64,000 bases of DNA from DATKAS01 sp963773315 (GTDB lineage: Bacteria; Actinomycetota; Acidimicrobiia; Acidimicrobiales; DATKAS01). The notes beneath the pieces are model-generated. The model searched no databases and was not told the origin of the DNA. It saw only the letters and a program-made list of their open reading frames with translations. The stretch's first letter is position 1. Every line of letters begins with the position of its first letter. Shown here in pieces: positions 45,933 to 55,952 of this stretch. The translations under genes and the position numbers were made by a program. Where the stretch lies: positions 558,001-622,000 of the forward strand of contig CAVZAF010000005.1 in assembly GCA_963773315.1 (NCBI GenBank), read 5' to 3'.

Positions 45933-46590
45933 ATGTCAAGCCCGCCGGCGATGACCACGACGTCGTACGCGATCCTCGGCCTGCTGGCCGTCAAGCCCTG
46001 GACCACCCACGAGCTCGTCCAGCAGGTCGACCGCAGCATGCGGCGCATGTGGCCCCGTGCTCAGAGCAAGCTGTACGAAGAGCCGAAGAAGCTCGTCGCC
46101 CACGGGTACGCCCGATCTTCCGACGACTCCATCGGCCGGCGTCGTCGCACCCGGTACACGATCACCGCCGCCGGCCGGCGCGCGCTGGCGGCCTGGCTGC
46201 AACTGCCGGGCGACGGACCGGTCCTCGAGTTCGAGCAGCTGCTGAAGATCAGCTTCGCCGACAGCGGCACGAAAGCCGACATCCTCACCAACCTCGACGC
46301 CGCGCGGACCTGGGTCGCCGAGCAGAACGCGGAGAACCTCGCCACCGCGGCGCGCCTACCTCGAGGGCCGAGGCCTGTTCCCAGAACGGGCGGCGCTCAA
46401 CCAGCTGGCCGGCCGGTTCCTCACCGACTTCTACGTGACGGTCGCCGAGTGGGTGGAATGGGCAAGCGATGTCGTGCAGGACTGGCCCGACGATGTCCGT
46501 CTCGCTCCCCTCGACCGCGCGGCTCAGCAGGAGGCTGTGCGACTAGCTGAGAGCGTCGACGTGACCCTCGGGCGCTCGATCGTTACGTGA
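45933..46590 (+). CDS. PadR-family transcriptional regulator (one frameshift)
   Basis: ATG 45933. The winged helix reads TSYAILGLLAVKPWTTHELV and AQSKLYEEPKKLVAHGYARS, with RRRRTRYTITAAGRRAL for the wing, as in PadR. The C-terminal dimerisation part (LEFEQLLKISFADSGTKADI) shifts frame by one base near 46,352 and ends in DVTLGRSIVT at 46590. About 218 residues corrected. PadR proteins are ligand-responsive repressors that often regulate the adjacent divergent gene, here a methyltransferase. Confidence 0.88.
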
Positions 46591-46945
46591 AGGACCCCGC
46601 ACCCTGAGCTCGAGTGGAAACGCGGCGGCCACTACCAGTAACTCAGTGCATCGCGTGCCTGATCAGCCGGGGCCGCCATGTTCTTCTCGACGACCTCGGG
46701 GGTCTCCTTGCTCAGCCGCCCTCACGTCGGCGCGCCGAACCAACGCCGCTTGCTCGACCGCGCTCGACCAAGCAGCGCTCTCGTCGATCACGGCGTGGTC
46801 CGACAGCGAACGACATGGAGTCGCCCAGAGGCCGCAGCGTAGGGAACGACGGGCGCCAGCGTCCCAAAGATGAGGGAACCGCCTCATGCGCCAGGAGACC
46901 TCGATCCGTACCGTCACACCAGGACATCCACGAGAGGAGCAAGTC
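46591..46945. other. Intergenic stretch, no supported gene
   Basis: 355 bases between padR and the cupin gene. Open frames here are short and Arg-rich. The final 40 bases contain the cupin ribosome-binding site (GAGAGGAGC). Nothing else supportable. Confidence 0.4.
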
Positions 46946-47311
46946 ATGGCCAAGGCATCAAGCACGACCGCTGACCGGGTGAAGGACTTCGGGGTCGCGC
47001 TCGACCGATCCAGCGAGCTCGACGGGTTCACGGTCAACTTCGTGACGATCACCAAGTCGCACGACTTGGCGCCCATGCTGGCCGCCCTCCCGACCGGCAA
47101 CTGCACCTGCCCCCACTGGGGCTACGTCATCAGGGGACGAGTCGTCGTCCGTTACGACGACCATGAGGAGGTCCTCGGGCCCGGCGACGCTTTCTACATG
47201 GCGCCCGGACATGCACCCGAAGCGGAGGAAGGCACCGAGCTGGTCCAGTTCAGCCCGACCGAACAGCTGGCCGAGGTCGAAGCAGCCATCGCGGCCGCGA
47301 TCCAAGCCTGA
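46946..47311 (+). CDS. Cupin-domain protein
   Basis: 121 residues from ATG 46946 with GGAG seven bases upstream. The cupin barrel is visible: PHWGYVIRGRVVVRYDDHEE (motif 1, with His) and GPGDAFYMAPGHAPEAEEG (motif 2, with His). The Cys pair in NCTCPHWG is unusual for a cupin and could bind metal. Function unknown, perhaps a small-molecule enzyme or sensor. Followed after 29 bases by the SRPBCC gene in the same direction. Confidence 0.85.
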   Translation: MAKASSTTADRVKDFGVALDRSSELDGFTVNFVTITKSHDLAPMLAALPTGNCTCPHWGYVIRGRVVVRYDDHEEVLGPGDAFYMAPGHAPEAEEGTELVQFSPTEQLAEVEAAIAAAIQA

Positions 47312-47340
47312 GCCGGCGTCAGAGAGAGGGGAGACCCAGA

Positions 47341-47811
47341 ATGCCAGTCATCACCGTTACCCTTGACACCCCACTCCCCGCCCAGACCGTCCTCGAGTCG
47401 ACGCACGATTTCACGGCTCGACGCTCCAACGTCTTCCCTGCGGTAGAACCCGCACATTTCGAGGTCCATAGCGTCGACGGTCAGACAGCCGACGTGACCG
47501 AGGGGACCGGGACGGGCATTGGCACGAGCTGGGAGCGCTGCGACTACGACTGGTCCACGGCGGGGTCCGTCACGGCTGCGGTAACCGACTCGAACGTGTA
47601 CGCGCCCGGAAGCAGCTGGCACCTCACCGCCGTGCCGACGCCAGATGGCAGCCGCATCGAGATGTCGTGGGTCCGGCGCTTCAAGCGCAACCCCCGTGGG
47701 ATTCTGTTCGGCACTGCGTTCCGGATCATCGGACGCCCGATGTTCCGCAGATACGCCAAGCAAATCGTCGCCAACCTGGAGTCGCTCGAGGCCTCAGACC
47801 GTGCCGTGTAG
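47341..47811 (+). CDS. SRPBCC-family protein
   Basis: 156 residues from ATG 47341. The pattern ITVTLDTPLPAQTVLESTHD, a strand series (HFEVHSVDGQTADVTEGTGT), and a C-terminal amphipathic helix (FRRYAKQIVANLESLEAS) fit the START/Bet v1-like SRPBCC fold, which binds hydrophobic ligands. No catalytic residues can be assigned. Likely an operon with the cupin gene. Confidence 0.8.
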   Translation: MPVITVTLDTPLPAQTVLESTHDFTARRSNVFPAVEPAHFEVHSVDGQTADVTEGTGTGIGTSWERCDYDWSTAGSVTAAVTDSNVYAPGSSWHLTAVPTPDGSRIEMSWVRRFKRNPRGILFGTAFRIIGRPMFRRYAKQIVANLESLEASDRAV

Positions 47812-47870
47812 GAGCCGCGAAAGCGTCCCTTGAGACGAACTGAAGGGCCCGGGTCGCGTGACTGCTGGGG

Positions 47871-48115
47871 CTATTGGGTGACCGGCTCGAGGGCCGGTGT
47901 GGTCTGACAGTAGAAGGCGGCCTCGAACTCGGCCGGGGTGGTGTAGGCGTTGTCGTCGGTGATCTCGCCGTGCAACCGGCGATGGTTGAACCAGTCGACG
48001 TAGGTCAGGGTGGCGAACTCGACGTCATCGAGACCGCGCCAGGGACCTGCGGGTAGATGAGCTCCCACTTGTAGAGCCCGTTGAACGATTCGGCCATGGC
48101 GTTATCGAACGTTAG
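47871..48115 (-). pseudogene. IS3-family transposase (OrfB) C-terminal remnant
   Basis: Minus-strand reading gives FDNAMAESFNGLYKWELIYP, then after a one-base frame change WRGLDDVEFATLTYVDWFNH and RRLHGEITDDNAYTTPAEFE, ending at 47871. The DNAMAESF...K.E and W..YN..R..L patterns are the C-terminal Glu region of IS3-type DDE transposases. The first two Asp and both IS ends are missing. Evidence of old insertion activity in this cassette. Confidence 0.8.
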
Positions 48116-48132
48116 GACGGCCCCGCGCGACC

Positions 48133-48627
48133 ATGGCCACCGTGAGATCGCCAGGTGCCGCGCTGCGGATGGTGCTGAGGGCGCCGAATCTCCTCTACCG
48201 CTGGCACGTCGGCTGGTTGCTCGGACATCGATTCGTTCTCATCGAGCACACGGGGCGACGGTCGGGAGCGAGCTACGACACAGTGGTGGAGGTCCTCCGC
48301 TGGGATCGCGCCTCTTGCGAGGTGTTCGTGATGTCTGGCTGGGGACGGACCGCCGACTGGTACCGCAACGTCGTCGCGGGCACGCCGACGTCGATCACCC
48401 TGGCAAGCCGCTCGTGTCCCGTCGCTCACCGAAAGCTCACCGAGGACGAGGCGATCGGAGTGTTGCGCGAGTACGAACAACGCAATCGGTGGATCAGGCC
48501 GATCGTGCGTCGCGTGCTCGGGCACCTGTCAGGTCAGCAATACGACGGATCTGACGAAAGTCGGCGACGCGTCATCCTCGCGCTTCCCGTGATCGCTCTC
48601 GTGCCCGTGGAGGCGACACGGGAGTGA
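48133..48627 (+). CDS. F420-dependent (Ddn-type) nitroreductase family protein
   Basis: 164 residues from ATG 48133. LIEHTGRRSGASYDTVVEVL with the family's TxGRRSG, MSGWGRTADWYRNVVAG, and a conserved C-terminal Arg/Leu helix follow the deazaflavin-dependent nitroreductase pattern. Relatives use reduced cofactor F420 to reduce nitro or quinone compounds. Its presence supports an actinobacterial host that makes F420. Begins right after the IS3 remnant. Confidence 0.87.
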   Translation: MATVRSPGAALRMVLRAPNLLYRWHVGWLLGHRFVLIEHTGRRSGASYDTVVEVLRWDRASCEVFVMSGWGRTADWYRNVVAGTPTSITLASRSCPVAHRKLTEDEAIGVLREYEQRNRWIRPIVRRVLGHLSGQQYDGSDESRRRVILALPVIALVPVEATRE

Positions 48628-48705
48628 AGTGATGACCCGTCTGTCGAGCGATCACCTGAGCATGACTCGTGAGGAAGTTCGGAGGCCGCGTCACGCGAGC
48701 CGAGA

Positions 48706-50017
48706 TCAGATCGAATCAGCAACCTGGTACGACGTCACGGACGAACGACCCATCACAAGCTCGGCCGCGACTGCGGCGAGCAGGCCGGGCACGACGAAGC
48801 CCGGCCGGCCGGTGGTCTCGGCTACGAACATCACGGCGGCGAGCGGGACCCGGTACCCCGCTCCCAAGAATGCCGCGACGCCGACGACGACAAAGAGCGT
48901 TGTGTCGAGGCTCTGAACGGCGCCGCCGACGACACGCCCGGTGAGAGCACCTCCGACGACGAGTGGTATGAACAGACCGCCGACGCCTCCACCGCCCAGG
49001 GTTGCGGCCGTTGCGATGCAGCGCAGCACGAGCACGAGCAGCACGAGCCAAGCTCCATGCTGGGGATCGAGCGCCCATTGGATCGTGTCGTAGCCAGGGC
49101 CGAACGTGAGGCTCTCACCTGTGGCGACCCGCGCTGCGATGAAGAGGATCGCGAGCAGGAGCCCGGCAAGAAGGGGGACGAGTGGGTGCCGTCGCTGCGC
49201 GATCGTCTTCGCCTTCCTCAACGCGGCGGCGAACGCTCGAGCCGCGAGGCCGGCAGCGACGCCCAGCGCGAGGGCTCCGACGAGATCGCGGAAGTTGAAG
49301 GTGGGCTCTCCGGCGATTGGGAACAAGCGAGCGGTGCCGTTCACGGCGACGAATGCGAGATAGCCGGTTGCCGCCGAGACGAGCGCCGGAAGGAGCATTC
49401 GTCGGGCGAGCTCATCCTGGTACGGGACCTCGATGGCAAAGATCGCGCCGGTCGCCGGAGCCTTGAAGATCGCGGCAACGCCGGCTGCCGCACCTGCGAC
49501 CATGAGCAGACGCCGATCGGCGCCGCGGAAGATGCGGGGAAGGCGCTCTTGTGTCCGTGCCCCGAGCGTGGCCCCCATGTACAGCGACGGGCCCTCGAGC
49601 CCCATCGCGCCACCCATCCCGAGCGTTGCAATTGCCGCTGTCATGCGAGCAACGAGCGCGGCGAGGTGTCAGGTCGACCTGTGGGTCGTGGAACGATCGC
49701 AGGTACTCGTCCGATGTCGCCGAGGAGACACCTCCCCCGACAATGCGGAGCACGAGTGTCGCGATCACAAGTCCTGCTGTTGGCGCGAGAGCCACGACCC
49801 AGAGAGGCCCCTGCTCGATCCTCACGAGTAGACCGTCGACGACGACCCTCTCGAACAGTGCGACCGCGAGTCCCGTGGCGGCGCCGACGGCGGCGGAGAC
49901 GATTACGACCTGCGCTGAGCGCTGCGCGAGAGTGCGGAGCTCATCCCGGCGACCGTGGACGATCCGACGCACACGATCGCTTGCCGCACTCACCGCGCTC
50001 CCCACCCCGCACCCCAC
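48706..50017 (-). CDS. ClC-type chloride channel/transporter (one frameshift)
   Basis: N-terminus at 50017 with VVIVSAAVGAATGLAVALFE (helix B) and up to GGVSSATSDEYLRSFHDPQV. An indel near 49,650 leads into the second frame with GMGGAMGLEGPSLYMGATLG (the GxEGP filter motif) and GGLFIPLVVGGALTG (GGxFxP), then a final helix set. About 430 residues after correction, no CBS domains. ClC proteins exchange Cl- for H+ or conduct Cl-. The pore Tyr/Glu gates cannot be verified because of the indel. Confidence 0.88.
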
Positions 50018-50134
50018 GCTTGGTCGGGGACCTCACCGGCCGCGTCGCTGAACGCCTGCAGCGCGTCGACCATTGCGCGCCTGAGATCGCTGGGGACCGG
50101 GAACTGTGCGGCATCTTGTGTACGTGCCGGTTCC

Positions 50135-50557
50135 TGACGTTTCTACGCGACTGCTACTGACGTGATCGTCCGCCACGGCGGGCTGATCGACAAACTGATC
50201 GGGGATGAGGTGATGGGCCTGTTCCTCCCTGCGCTGGGCGCGGACTACCGGCAGCGAGCGGCGCGTGCCGCGCTCGACCTCGCGGCCGAGGTCAGCGAGG
50301 TTCCTGTCGGTGTCGCGGCGAATGCGGGCGTCGCATTCGTCGGTGTCGTCGGCTCGGGGTCCGTGATGGACTTCACCGCGCTCGGAGACGTGGTCAACGT
50401 CGGTGCACGCCTTCAGGCCCACGCGCAGTCCGGCGAAGTCGTGCTCGCCGATGAGCTCTACACGCTCATCGCGGCCACCTACCCCGATGCACGCCGAGAG
50501 CTCGTGCACGTGCGAGGCCGCGACGAGCCGGTCCATGTCGCAGTGCTACGCCCGTAA
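50135..50557 (+). pseudogene. C-terminal half of a class III adenylate/guanylate cyclase domain
   Basis: The frame from about 50,140 reads RFYATATDVIVRHGGLIDKL, IGDEVMGLFLP, VVGSGSVMDFTALGDVVNVG and ARLQAHAQSGEVVLADELY: metal-binding Asp region, the T/A-LGD substrate loop and the transition-state region (VNVGARL). It lacks the N-terminal part of the domain and any signal or HAMP module: the upstream frame has a TGA at 50138. Possible GTG start at 50162. Located head-to-head with the ClC gene, another truncated-gene joint. Confidence 0.78.
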
Positions 50558-50686
50558 AGAAACGGCACGAACTTGTCGGACGCGAGTGCGCGATAGCGGC
50601 ACGTTGCGGACATTCACATCGGCAGTTCTGTATCCCGTGACCGCGCCCAATCACGTCGAATCAATCCGCCGCCGAGCGTTCGAGGA

Positions 50687-50986
50687 TCAGACGAGGCGTT
50701 CCTCGATGATGTCGAGGTTGACGAACGTGGGAGGGCCGTCGGCCAGAGCCGCAGTCTTCTCTGCGAGTGCGGCTGTCTCGGGAAGGGCCGAGTTCTTCAT
50801 GGCGTCTTCGTAGGAGTCGAAGAAGACGATGATCGAGTAGCGACCCGGGTTGTCTCGGTCTGCGCAGACGGCGCTTCGTCCGACGGTCCGCCTGCCCTCG
50901 GTGGCCTTCTGCCACTCGTCGACGGCCGCTCGGATCTCGTCGATCTTGGACGTCCGCAAGTGCATGATCTGTACGAACGACGACAT
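50687..50986 (-). CDS. Small dimeric barrel (antibiotic biosynthesis monooxygenase-like) protein
   Basis: 99 residues from ATG 50986 behind AGGAGG. VQIMHLRTSKIDEIRAAVDE, RYSIIVFFDSYEDAMKNSAL and the C-terminal strand follow the ABM-like ferredoxin fold with a conserved strand-helix spacing. The family binds small hydrophobic ligands, some with monooxygenase activity. No cofactor motif is expected. Divergent from the following methyltransferase fragment by 60 bases. Confidence 0.78.
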   Translation of the reverse strand: MSSFVQIMHLRTSKIDEIRAAVDEWQKATEGRRTVGRSAVCADRDNPGRYSIIVFFDSYEDAMKNSALPETAALAEKTAALADGPPTFVNLDIIEERLV

Positions 50987-51046
50987 CACGTTCCTCCTGG
51001 TAGCTGGCAGGACCATTCAATCGGCCGGTGGTTGGGTCAACCGATA

Positions 51047-51688
51047 ATGCCGGATGCGAGCCTCGCCGGCGCCGGAGCCGAGAACTTCCCACCGACGCTC
51101 GTCGCGACCGAGGGCTGGCTGCCCAACCTGGCGAAGGCAACGACGCTGCTACATCCACTCGGAGCTGTCGTCGTCGCCGATGACGCGGAGCCACCGCTCC
51201 CCTTCGCCGATGGCGCCTTTGATCTGGTGACCAGCCGGCACCCGGTCACCGTCCACTGGTCCGAGATCGCTCGCGTACTCACACCGGGCGGCACCTACTT
51301 CGCGCAACATGTCGGCAGCGGCACGAACGTCGAGATCAGCGAGTACTTCCTGGGACCACTCGATCCAGGCGAACGCAGGCACCATGAGGTCGAGGCCGAG
51401 CAGGCCAGAAGGTCGGGCTTGGAGATCGTGCAATGCCGGAACGAACGCCTTCAGCTGGAGTTCTTCGACGTCGGCGCAATGATCTTCTTCTTGCGCAAGG
51501 TCGTCTGGACGGTGCCGGACTTCACCGTCGACCGGTATCGAATCCGGCTGCGCGAGCTCCATGACCAGATCGCTAAGGACCGTGTGTTCCGTTCGACGAT
51601 GACTCGGACCCTCCTCGAAGCGCGGCAAGCCCACGGCCAGCTAGGCATCGCACCTGCCCAAGAACGTCGCGTCACGAACTGCTCGTAA
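51047..51688 (+). pseudogene. SAM-dependent methyltransferase, N-terminally truncated
   Basis: The frame from ATG 51047 contains ATEGWLPNLAKATTLLHPLG, the motif II region PLPFADGAFDLVTSRH and a motif III-like ARVLTPGGTYFAQHVG, but the SAM-binding motif I (usually a GxGxG-type VLDVGTGGGE) that should come first is missing: only AGAGAENFPPTLV precedes. The C-terminus (AMIFFLRKVVWTVPDFTVDR to the stop at 51688) is intact. About 40-50 N-terminal residues are lost at a point close to the divergent ABM gene. Confidence 0.75.
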
Positions 51689-51752
51689 CTTCGATTGCCG
51701 GACATGGAGCGGCGCCATCGATCCTTCGGCTCGGGGGCGACCCTGCGACGCG

Positions 51753-51770
51753 TAGTTGCGCACACAACTA
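51753..51770 (+). repeat. Perfect 6-6-6 dyad TAGTTG-N6-CAACTA (copy 11 flank)
   Basis: TAGTTG-CGCACA-CAACTA, third copy of this dyad, 125 bases before the core of repeat copy 11. Spacer differs by one base from the other two. Confidence 0.75.
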
Positions 51771-51827
51771 CAAGCTGAGCGAAGCGCGCGCCCGCATCTG
51801 CTCTCGCGCCGAGCGGTCTCCAGGCGG

Positions 51828-52018
51828 TGTTATCCGTTCCTCGAGCGCTGTGCTCAAGCGAGCGTCGCCGGCCGCCGCATGGTTCTGCAGGTAGGCGCCC
51901 CTGGGAGGATTCGAACCTCCGGCCTTCGGATTAGAAGGCCTACAGCACTGAGCGCTGTGCTCAACAGGAAGATTGCAGGTCACGCGCGAGCGACGCGACG
52001 CGAGTTATCCGTTGTCCG
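51828..52018 (+). repeat. Array repeat copy 11 (type-1 core, left-arm family B)
   Basis: Left arm 51828-51857 (GTTATCCGTTCCTCGAGCGC), spacer identical to that of copy 5, core 51895-51940 identical to copy 5, right arm to 52018 with GATTGCAGGTCACGCGCGAG and CGAGTTATCCGTTGTC. Confidence 0.93.
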
Positions 52019-52039
52019 CGGGGCCGCCACGAACACGGT

Positions 52040-54660
52040 TCAGGTAGCTCTGCTGGCCTCGGCGGTGAGCTCAGTGCGGTTCGAGACTCCGAGCTTCGTG
52101 TAGATGTGCGACAAGTGGGTCTTGACCGTGTCACGGCTCATGAGGAGTCGCTCCGCGATCTGAGGGTTCGTGAGCCCGAGCCGCACCTGCTCGACGACCA
52201 CTCGCTCCGTTGGCGTGAGACTCGCCCAACCGGTTGACGGTCGCGAGCGCTCGCCGCGGGATCGCAGCGCGTACGCGGTGACCTCCTCGAGGTCGAGCCT
52301 GTGTCCATCTTCGTACGCGGCATCGAAGCCCTCGTCACCGAGGGCGCGCCGGGCGGCGTCGACGGCCTCGTCGACGAGCGGGGCAACGGCAGGCATGCGC
52401 AGGCGGTAATCGAGGTCGTCGCGGACGCGTGCGACGGCGCCACTCAGGCGAGCGACCTCGCGGTGATCCTCCTGCGCGGATGCCAGCGCCGTGAGGACCT
52501 CGAGCATGTCGACCTGTTCCAACCGGAACGTGTGCCTTACGGCGAAGTCCAGGGCCTCGAGGGTGGACGCCCACGCGTCGGGCTCGTTGGCGACGAGAGC
52601 GATCTCAGCGCGCGCACCCTTCGCGACGCCCGTCGCACACGTCAGCTCGTTGTTCGTCGCGATCTCCTCCGCAACGGCGAGCCGAGCACGAGCGTCGTCG
52701 ACCTCGCCGAGCGCAAGCCCTGCGCGCGCAGCGAACATCGCGGGAACCGCGAGCATGATCTTGCTGCCCAACTTCCCAGCGATGGCCTCGACTTCCTTAT
52801 AGGTGGCGAAGGCCGCGGCGACATCACCACGGGCGAGGAGCCCGGTTGCGGCGGCAAGCACGATCATCCCGGCGTCGAGCCCTTGTCGGCGGGCGAGGTC
52901 GTAGAGATCGAGGCAGACCTCAGGCGAGGGGAAGCCGCGGACGGCCGCAATGCTCTCTCGGGTTGCGACCACCTGGGCAGGCCACGAAAGCAGCAGAGAC
53001 GAGTGATCCCGGTTCGGGTCGGTACGTTCTGACCACCATCGCTCGGCGCGATCGATGAAAGCCGCTGCTCGCGGGAGATCGCCGACGTGCTGCATCGCGA
53101 GGGCCGCCCAGAGGTCCATGACCATGACCAGACCATGGTTGGGCATGATCGCCCGAAGCTGTTCCAGGTCGTCGAGGTGTCCACGGGCAGCCTCGACGTC
53201 GCCTCGGATCGAGCCTTTGAGCATCAGCCCCGCGAACGCCTGCCAGATCTGGACGAGGGGATGCGCGAACTCCTGGCTCTCGGCGCTGAGGGCATCGAGA
53301 AACGGGCCTGCACCTACGGGATCGACGGCGCTCATGAGAGTCGCCTGGGTCCCCCTGGCGTGCGCGACGAGCAGGGGATCGACGCCGTCCGCGGCCAAGG
53401 TCAGCACTCGGTCGAGCTCGGCGACGCACCTCAGGTCGCCACGGTCGAACAGGTGAAAGGCCAGGGAGTACGCCGTCTCGGCGCGGAGCGCTCGATCGAC
53501 GCTGTCGTCCTTGGGCACGCGGTCGAGGATCGCGATCGCCGCGTCAGGACTGCCGGGGAACAGCATGTCATCGGCTCGATTCGCGAGAAGCGCGTAGTCG
53601 GACCAGCGTTGCTGCACCGCGGCGTGGTCGAGCGCGGCGATGATGTTGTCACGCTCCCACCACAGCGGCCACGCCGTCGCTGGATCGAGCCCTCGCTGCA
53701 TGGCCTCGAAGCTCGGCCGGAGCGAAGTGAACATGTCGAGGTAATGGGCGAGGTGACGCTCGCGCAGGACAGTGGCCTCGTCGGCGGCGTCGAGGCGCCG
53801 GGCGGCGTACTGGCGGACGGTCTCGAGAAGCCGGTACCGGGGTGGGTGCGGCGCGTCGTCGAGCACGACAAGCGACTGGGCGACGAGCCGATCGAGCAAG
53901 TCGAGAAGGTCGAGCGGGGGCAGGACGTCGTCGCTGCACACCGCCTCCGCCGAGGCGAGTGTGCATCCGCCAACGAAGACGGACAGGCGGCGCAGCAGCA
54001 CTTGCTCGCGCTCGGAAAGGAGGTCATGACTCCACGTGAGCGAGGCCTCGAGGGTCGCCTGCCGCGGCACCACACCGCGGGTCGATCCGGTGAGGAGCCG
54101 GAACGCGTCGTTCAGTCCTTCGAGCACTTGTGCCGGCGTCATCGATCGGCATCGCGTGGCCGCGAGCTCGATCGCGAGCGGCACTCCATCCAACCGGCTG
54201 CAGATCGCCGCAATGGCGGGCGTGTTCGCGTCGTCCGTCGTGAACGTTGGTCGCACATGCTGCGCCCGGTCCAAGAACAACCGGACGCTGTCGAACTGCG
54301 ACACTGCGGTGACCGGCACCGTGGCGCCGTCGACCGCCGGACACGTCAGCGGCGGTATCCGCCACGCGACCTCCCCGGGCAGACCCAAAGGCTCCCGGCT
54401 CGTCGCGAGCACGCGCACCGACGGGCAGCCGCGCAGCAGGGTTGAGGTCACGGCTGCGACGGACTCCACAAGGTGCTCGCAGTTGTCGAGCACGAGCAGC
54501 ACGTCCTGCTCCTCGAGCAGGTGCGCGAGCGCGTCCGCAGCCCCAGTGCTCGCACCTCGTGCCCCGATCGAGCTCGCGATCGCGGCGACGACGAGCGCGG
54601 GGTCGCGCACGTCAGCAAGCTCAATGCACCAGGTGCCGTCCTTCGGCTGGTCCACAAGCT
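52040..54660 (-). pseudogene. LuxR-family STAND ATPase regulator lacking the Walker A region
   Basis: The open frame runs from 54790 to 52040 with no internal frameshift. Family similarity starts only near 54,650 (DGTWCIELADVRDPALVVAA), after the P-loop; upstream residues are Arg-rich and antisense to the next gene. Walker B is present (VLLVLDNCEHLVESVAA), then VLATSREPLGLPGEVAWRIP, the winged helix (LRRLSVFVGGCTLASAEAVC), TPR-like repeats, and a C-terminal LuxR helix-turn-helix (RVVEQVRLGLTNPQIAERLL, SRDTVKTHLSHIYTKLGVSN). Without the P-loop, ATP binding is doubtful. Normal length would be about 950 residues. Confidence 0.82.
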
Positions 54661-54749
54661 CCGCTGCCTCTCCCGGGCCTATCTCCTTCTCGACAGAGCG
54701 GACGACGCGGAGGCGGCCATGGCACACGACCGAGCCGCGGATGAGATCT

Positions 54750-55752
54750 CGGCGCTGCTCGTCGAGCCGGCGCTCCGCGCGGGATCGCACTGCGGCGCGG
54801 TCATCTCACCGAAGCCGCTGACTCAGCGACGCGGGCACTCCAGGGTGCTGCCACCCTCCGTGTGCCCGACCACTTCGCCACGCTCGATGCTCGCCTCGTG
54901 CTCGGCGGGGTCCTTACCGAACGCAATCAGCGCCGCGATGCCATCGAGACCATCGAGTCGACGACGGAGCTGGCACGTCGGTACCGATCTGCCGTGTACT
55001 CGGTGCTGGCACAAGTGGACGAAGTACGGGCAGCCGCGGCCTACGGAGGCGCGGCGGAGGCGCTGGTCGTGGTCGAGCGGATGCGCGCCGTCACACAAGC
55101 CGGACACCACCCGACCCTTCAGCGCGTCATCGACGGGATCGAAGCCCGTTGGCTCATCGAGGTCCACGATGTGAGAGGCGCCGAAGCACTCATCGCCGGG
55201 CTTCCGGAAGGGCCAGGCCGGGTCCTTCTCGAGGCGCGCACCGACCTCGCGCGCGAACGCCCCGAGGTCGCGACAACGCGACTCGCTTCGCAGCACCTCG
55301 TAGCCCTCAGAGACCAGCTCACCGCGACTCTCTTGCTCGCTCGCGCGAGTAGCGCCCTCAGTGACGGGATGACGCAGCGCCACGTCGAGAGAGCCATTGC
55401 GCTCGCAGCCCCCGAAGGTTACGTACTCACCATCCTCGAGGAAGGGCCGGTCCTGACGCGACTCGTGCGGGCGGCCGCAGATGCTGCCGGTGGACCCGCG
55501 GCACAACTGGCCATTGACCTTGGCGCGCCACGCACCTCGCGTCCCCAGGTTCGGACGAGGTTCCCGTTGACCGAACGCGAACGAGCAGTGCTTCGCTACC
55601 TCCCGAGCCGACTCTCCAACCCCGAGATTGCGAGCGAGTGCTACATGTCGGTCAACACCGTGAAGACGCACGTTCGCAGCATCTACTCGAAGCTCGGCGT
55701 GTCGTCCCGAGCGGAAGCCGTCGAGCGCGCTCGCCTCTTGGGCCTCCTCTGA
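54750..55752 (+). pseudogene. MalT-like LuxR regulator, C-terminal part
   Basis: The frame is family-like from about 54,750 (RGHLTEAADSATRALQGAAT), with an in-frame ATG at 54862. It encodes TPR-like helices (TERNQRRDAIETIESTTELA) and ends in a LuxR helix-turn-helix (TERERAVLRYLPSRLSNPEI, NTVKTHVRSIYSKLGVSSRA). The ATPase and most of the TPR region (usually 500-600 residues) are missing. It is head-to-head with the truncated regulator at 52040-54660, so both lost their N-terminal ATPase at the same joint. The C-terminal DNA-binding part might still be expressed. Confidence 0.75.
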
Positions 55753-55952
55753 GCGAAGTCTCGTAGCGCCTGTCCAATCGCTCTGCGGCTCGGACAAGAC
55801 CCCGACCGGGTGAGGCCACATCACCCTGCCGCGAGGCACGTTTGCGTCCGTAAGTCAGGATCGCCGGGCCGCGTTCGCCGTTCGACGGGTGCATACGTCA
55901 TGCGCGTACTCACCGAAGAGTGGTCAGCGAGGCCGACTCCTTTGCACGGTCG

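Noticed and set aside
53087..54445. 452-codon plus-strand open frame
   Set aside because: Shadow of the minus-strand LuxR ATPase gene; Arg- and His-rich with no domain pattern.
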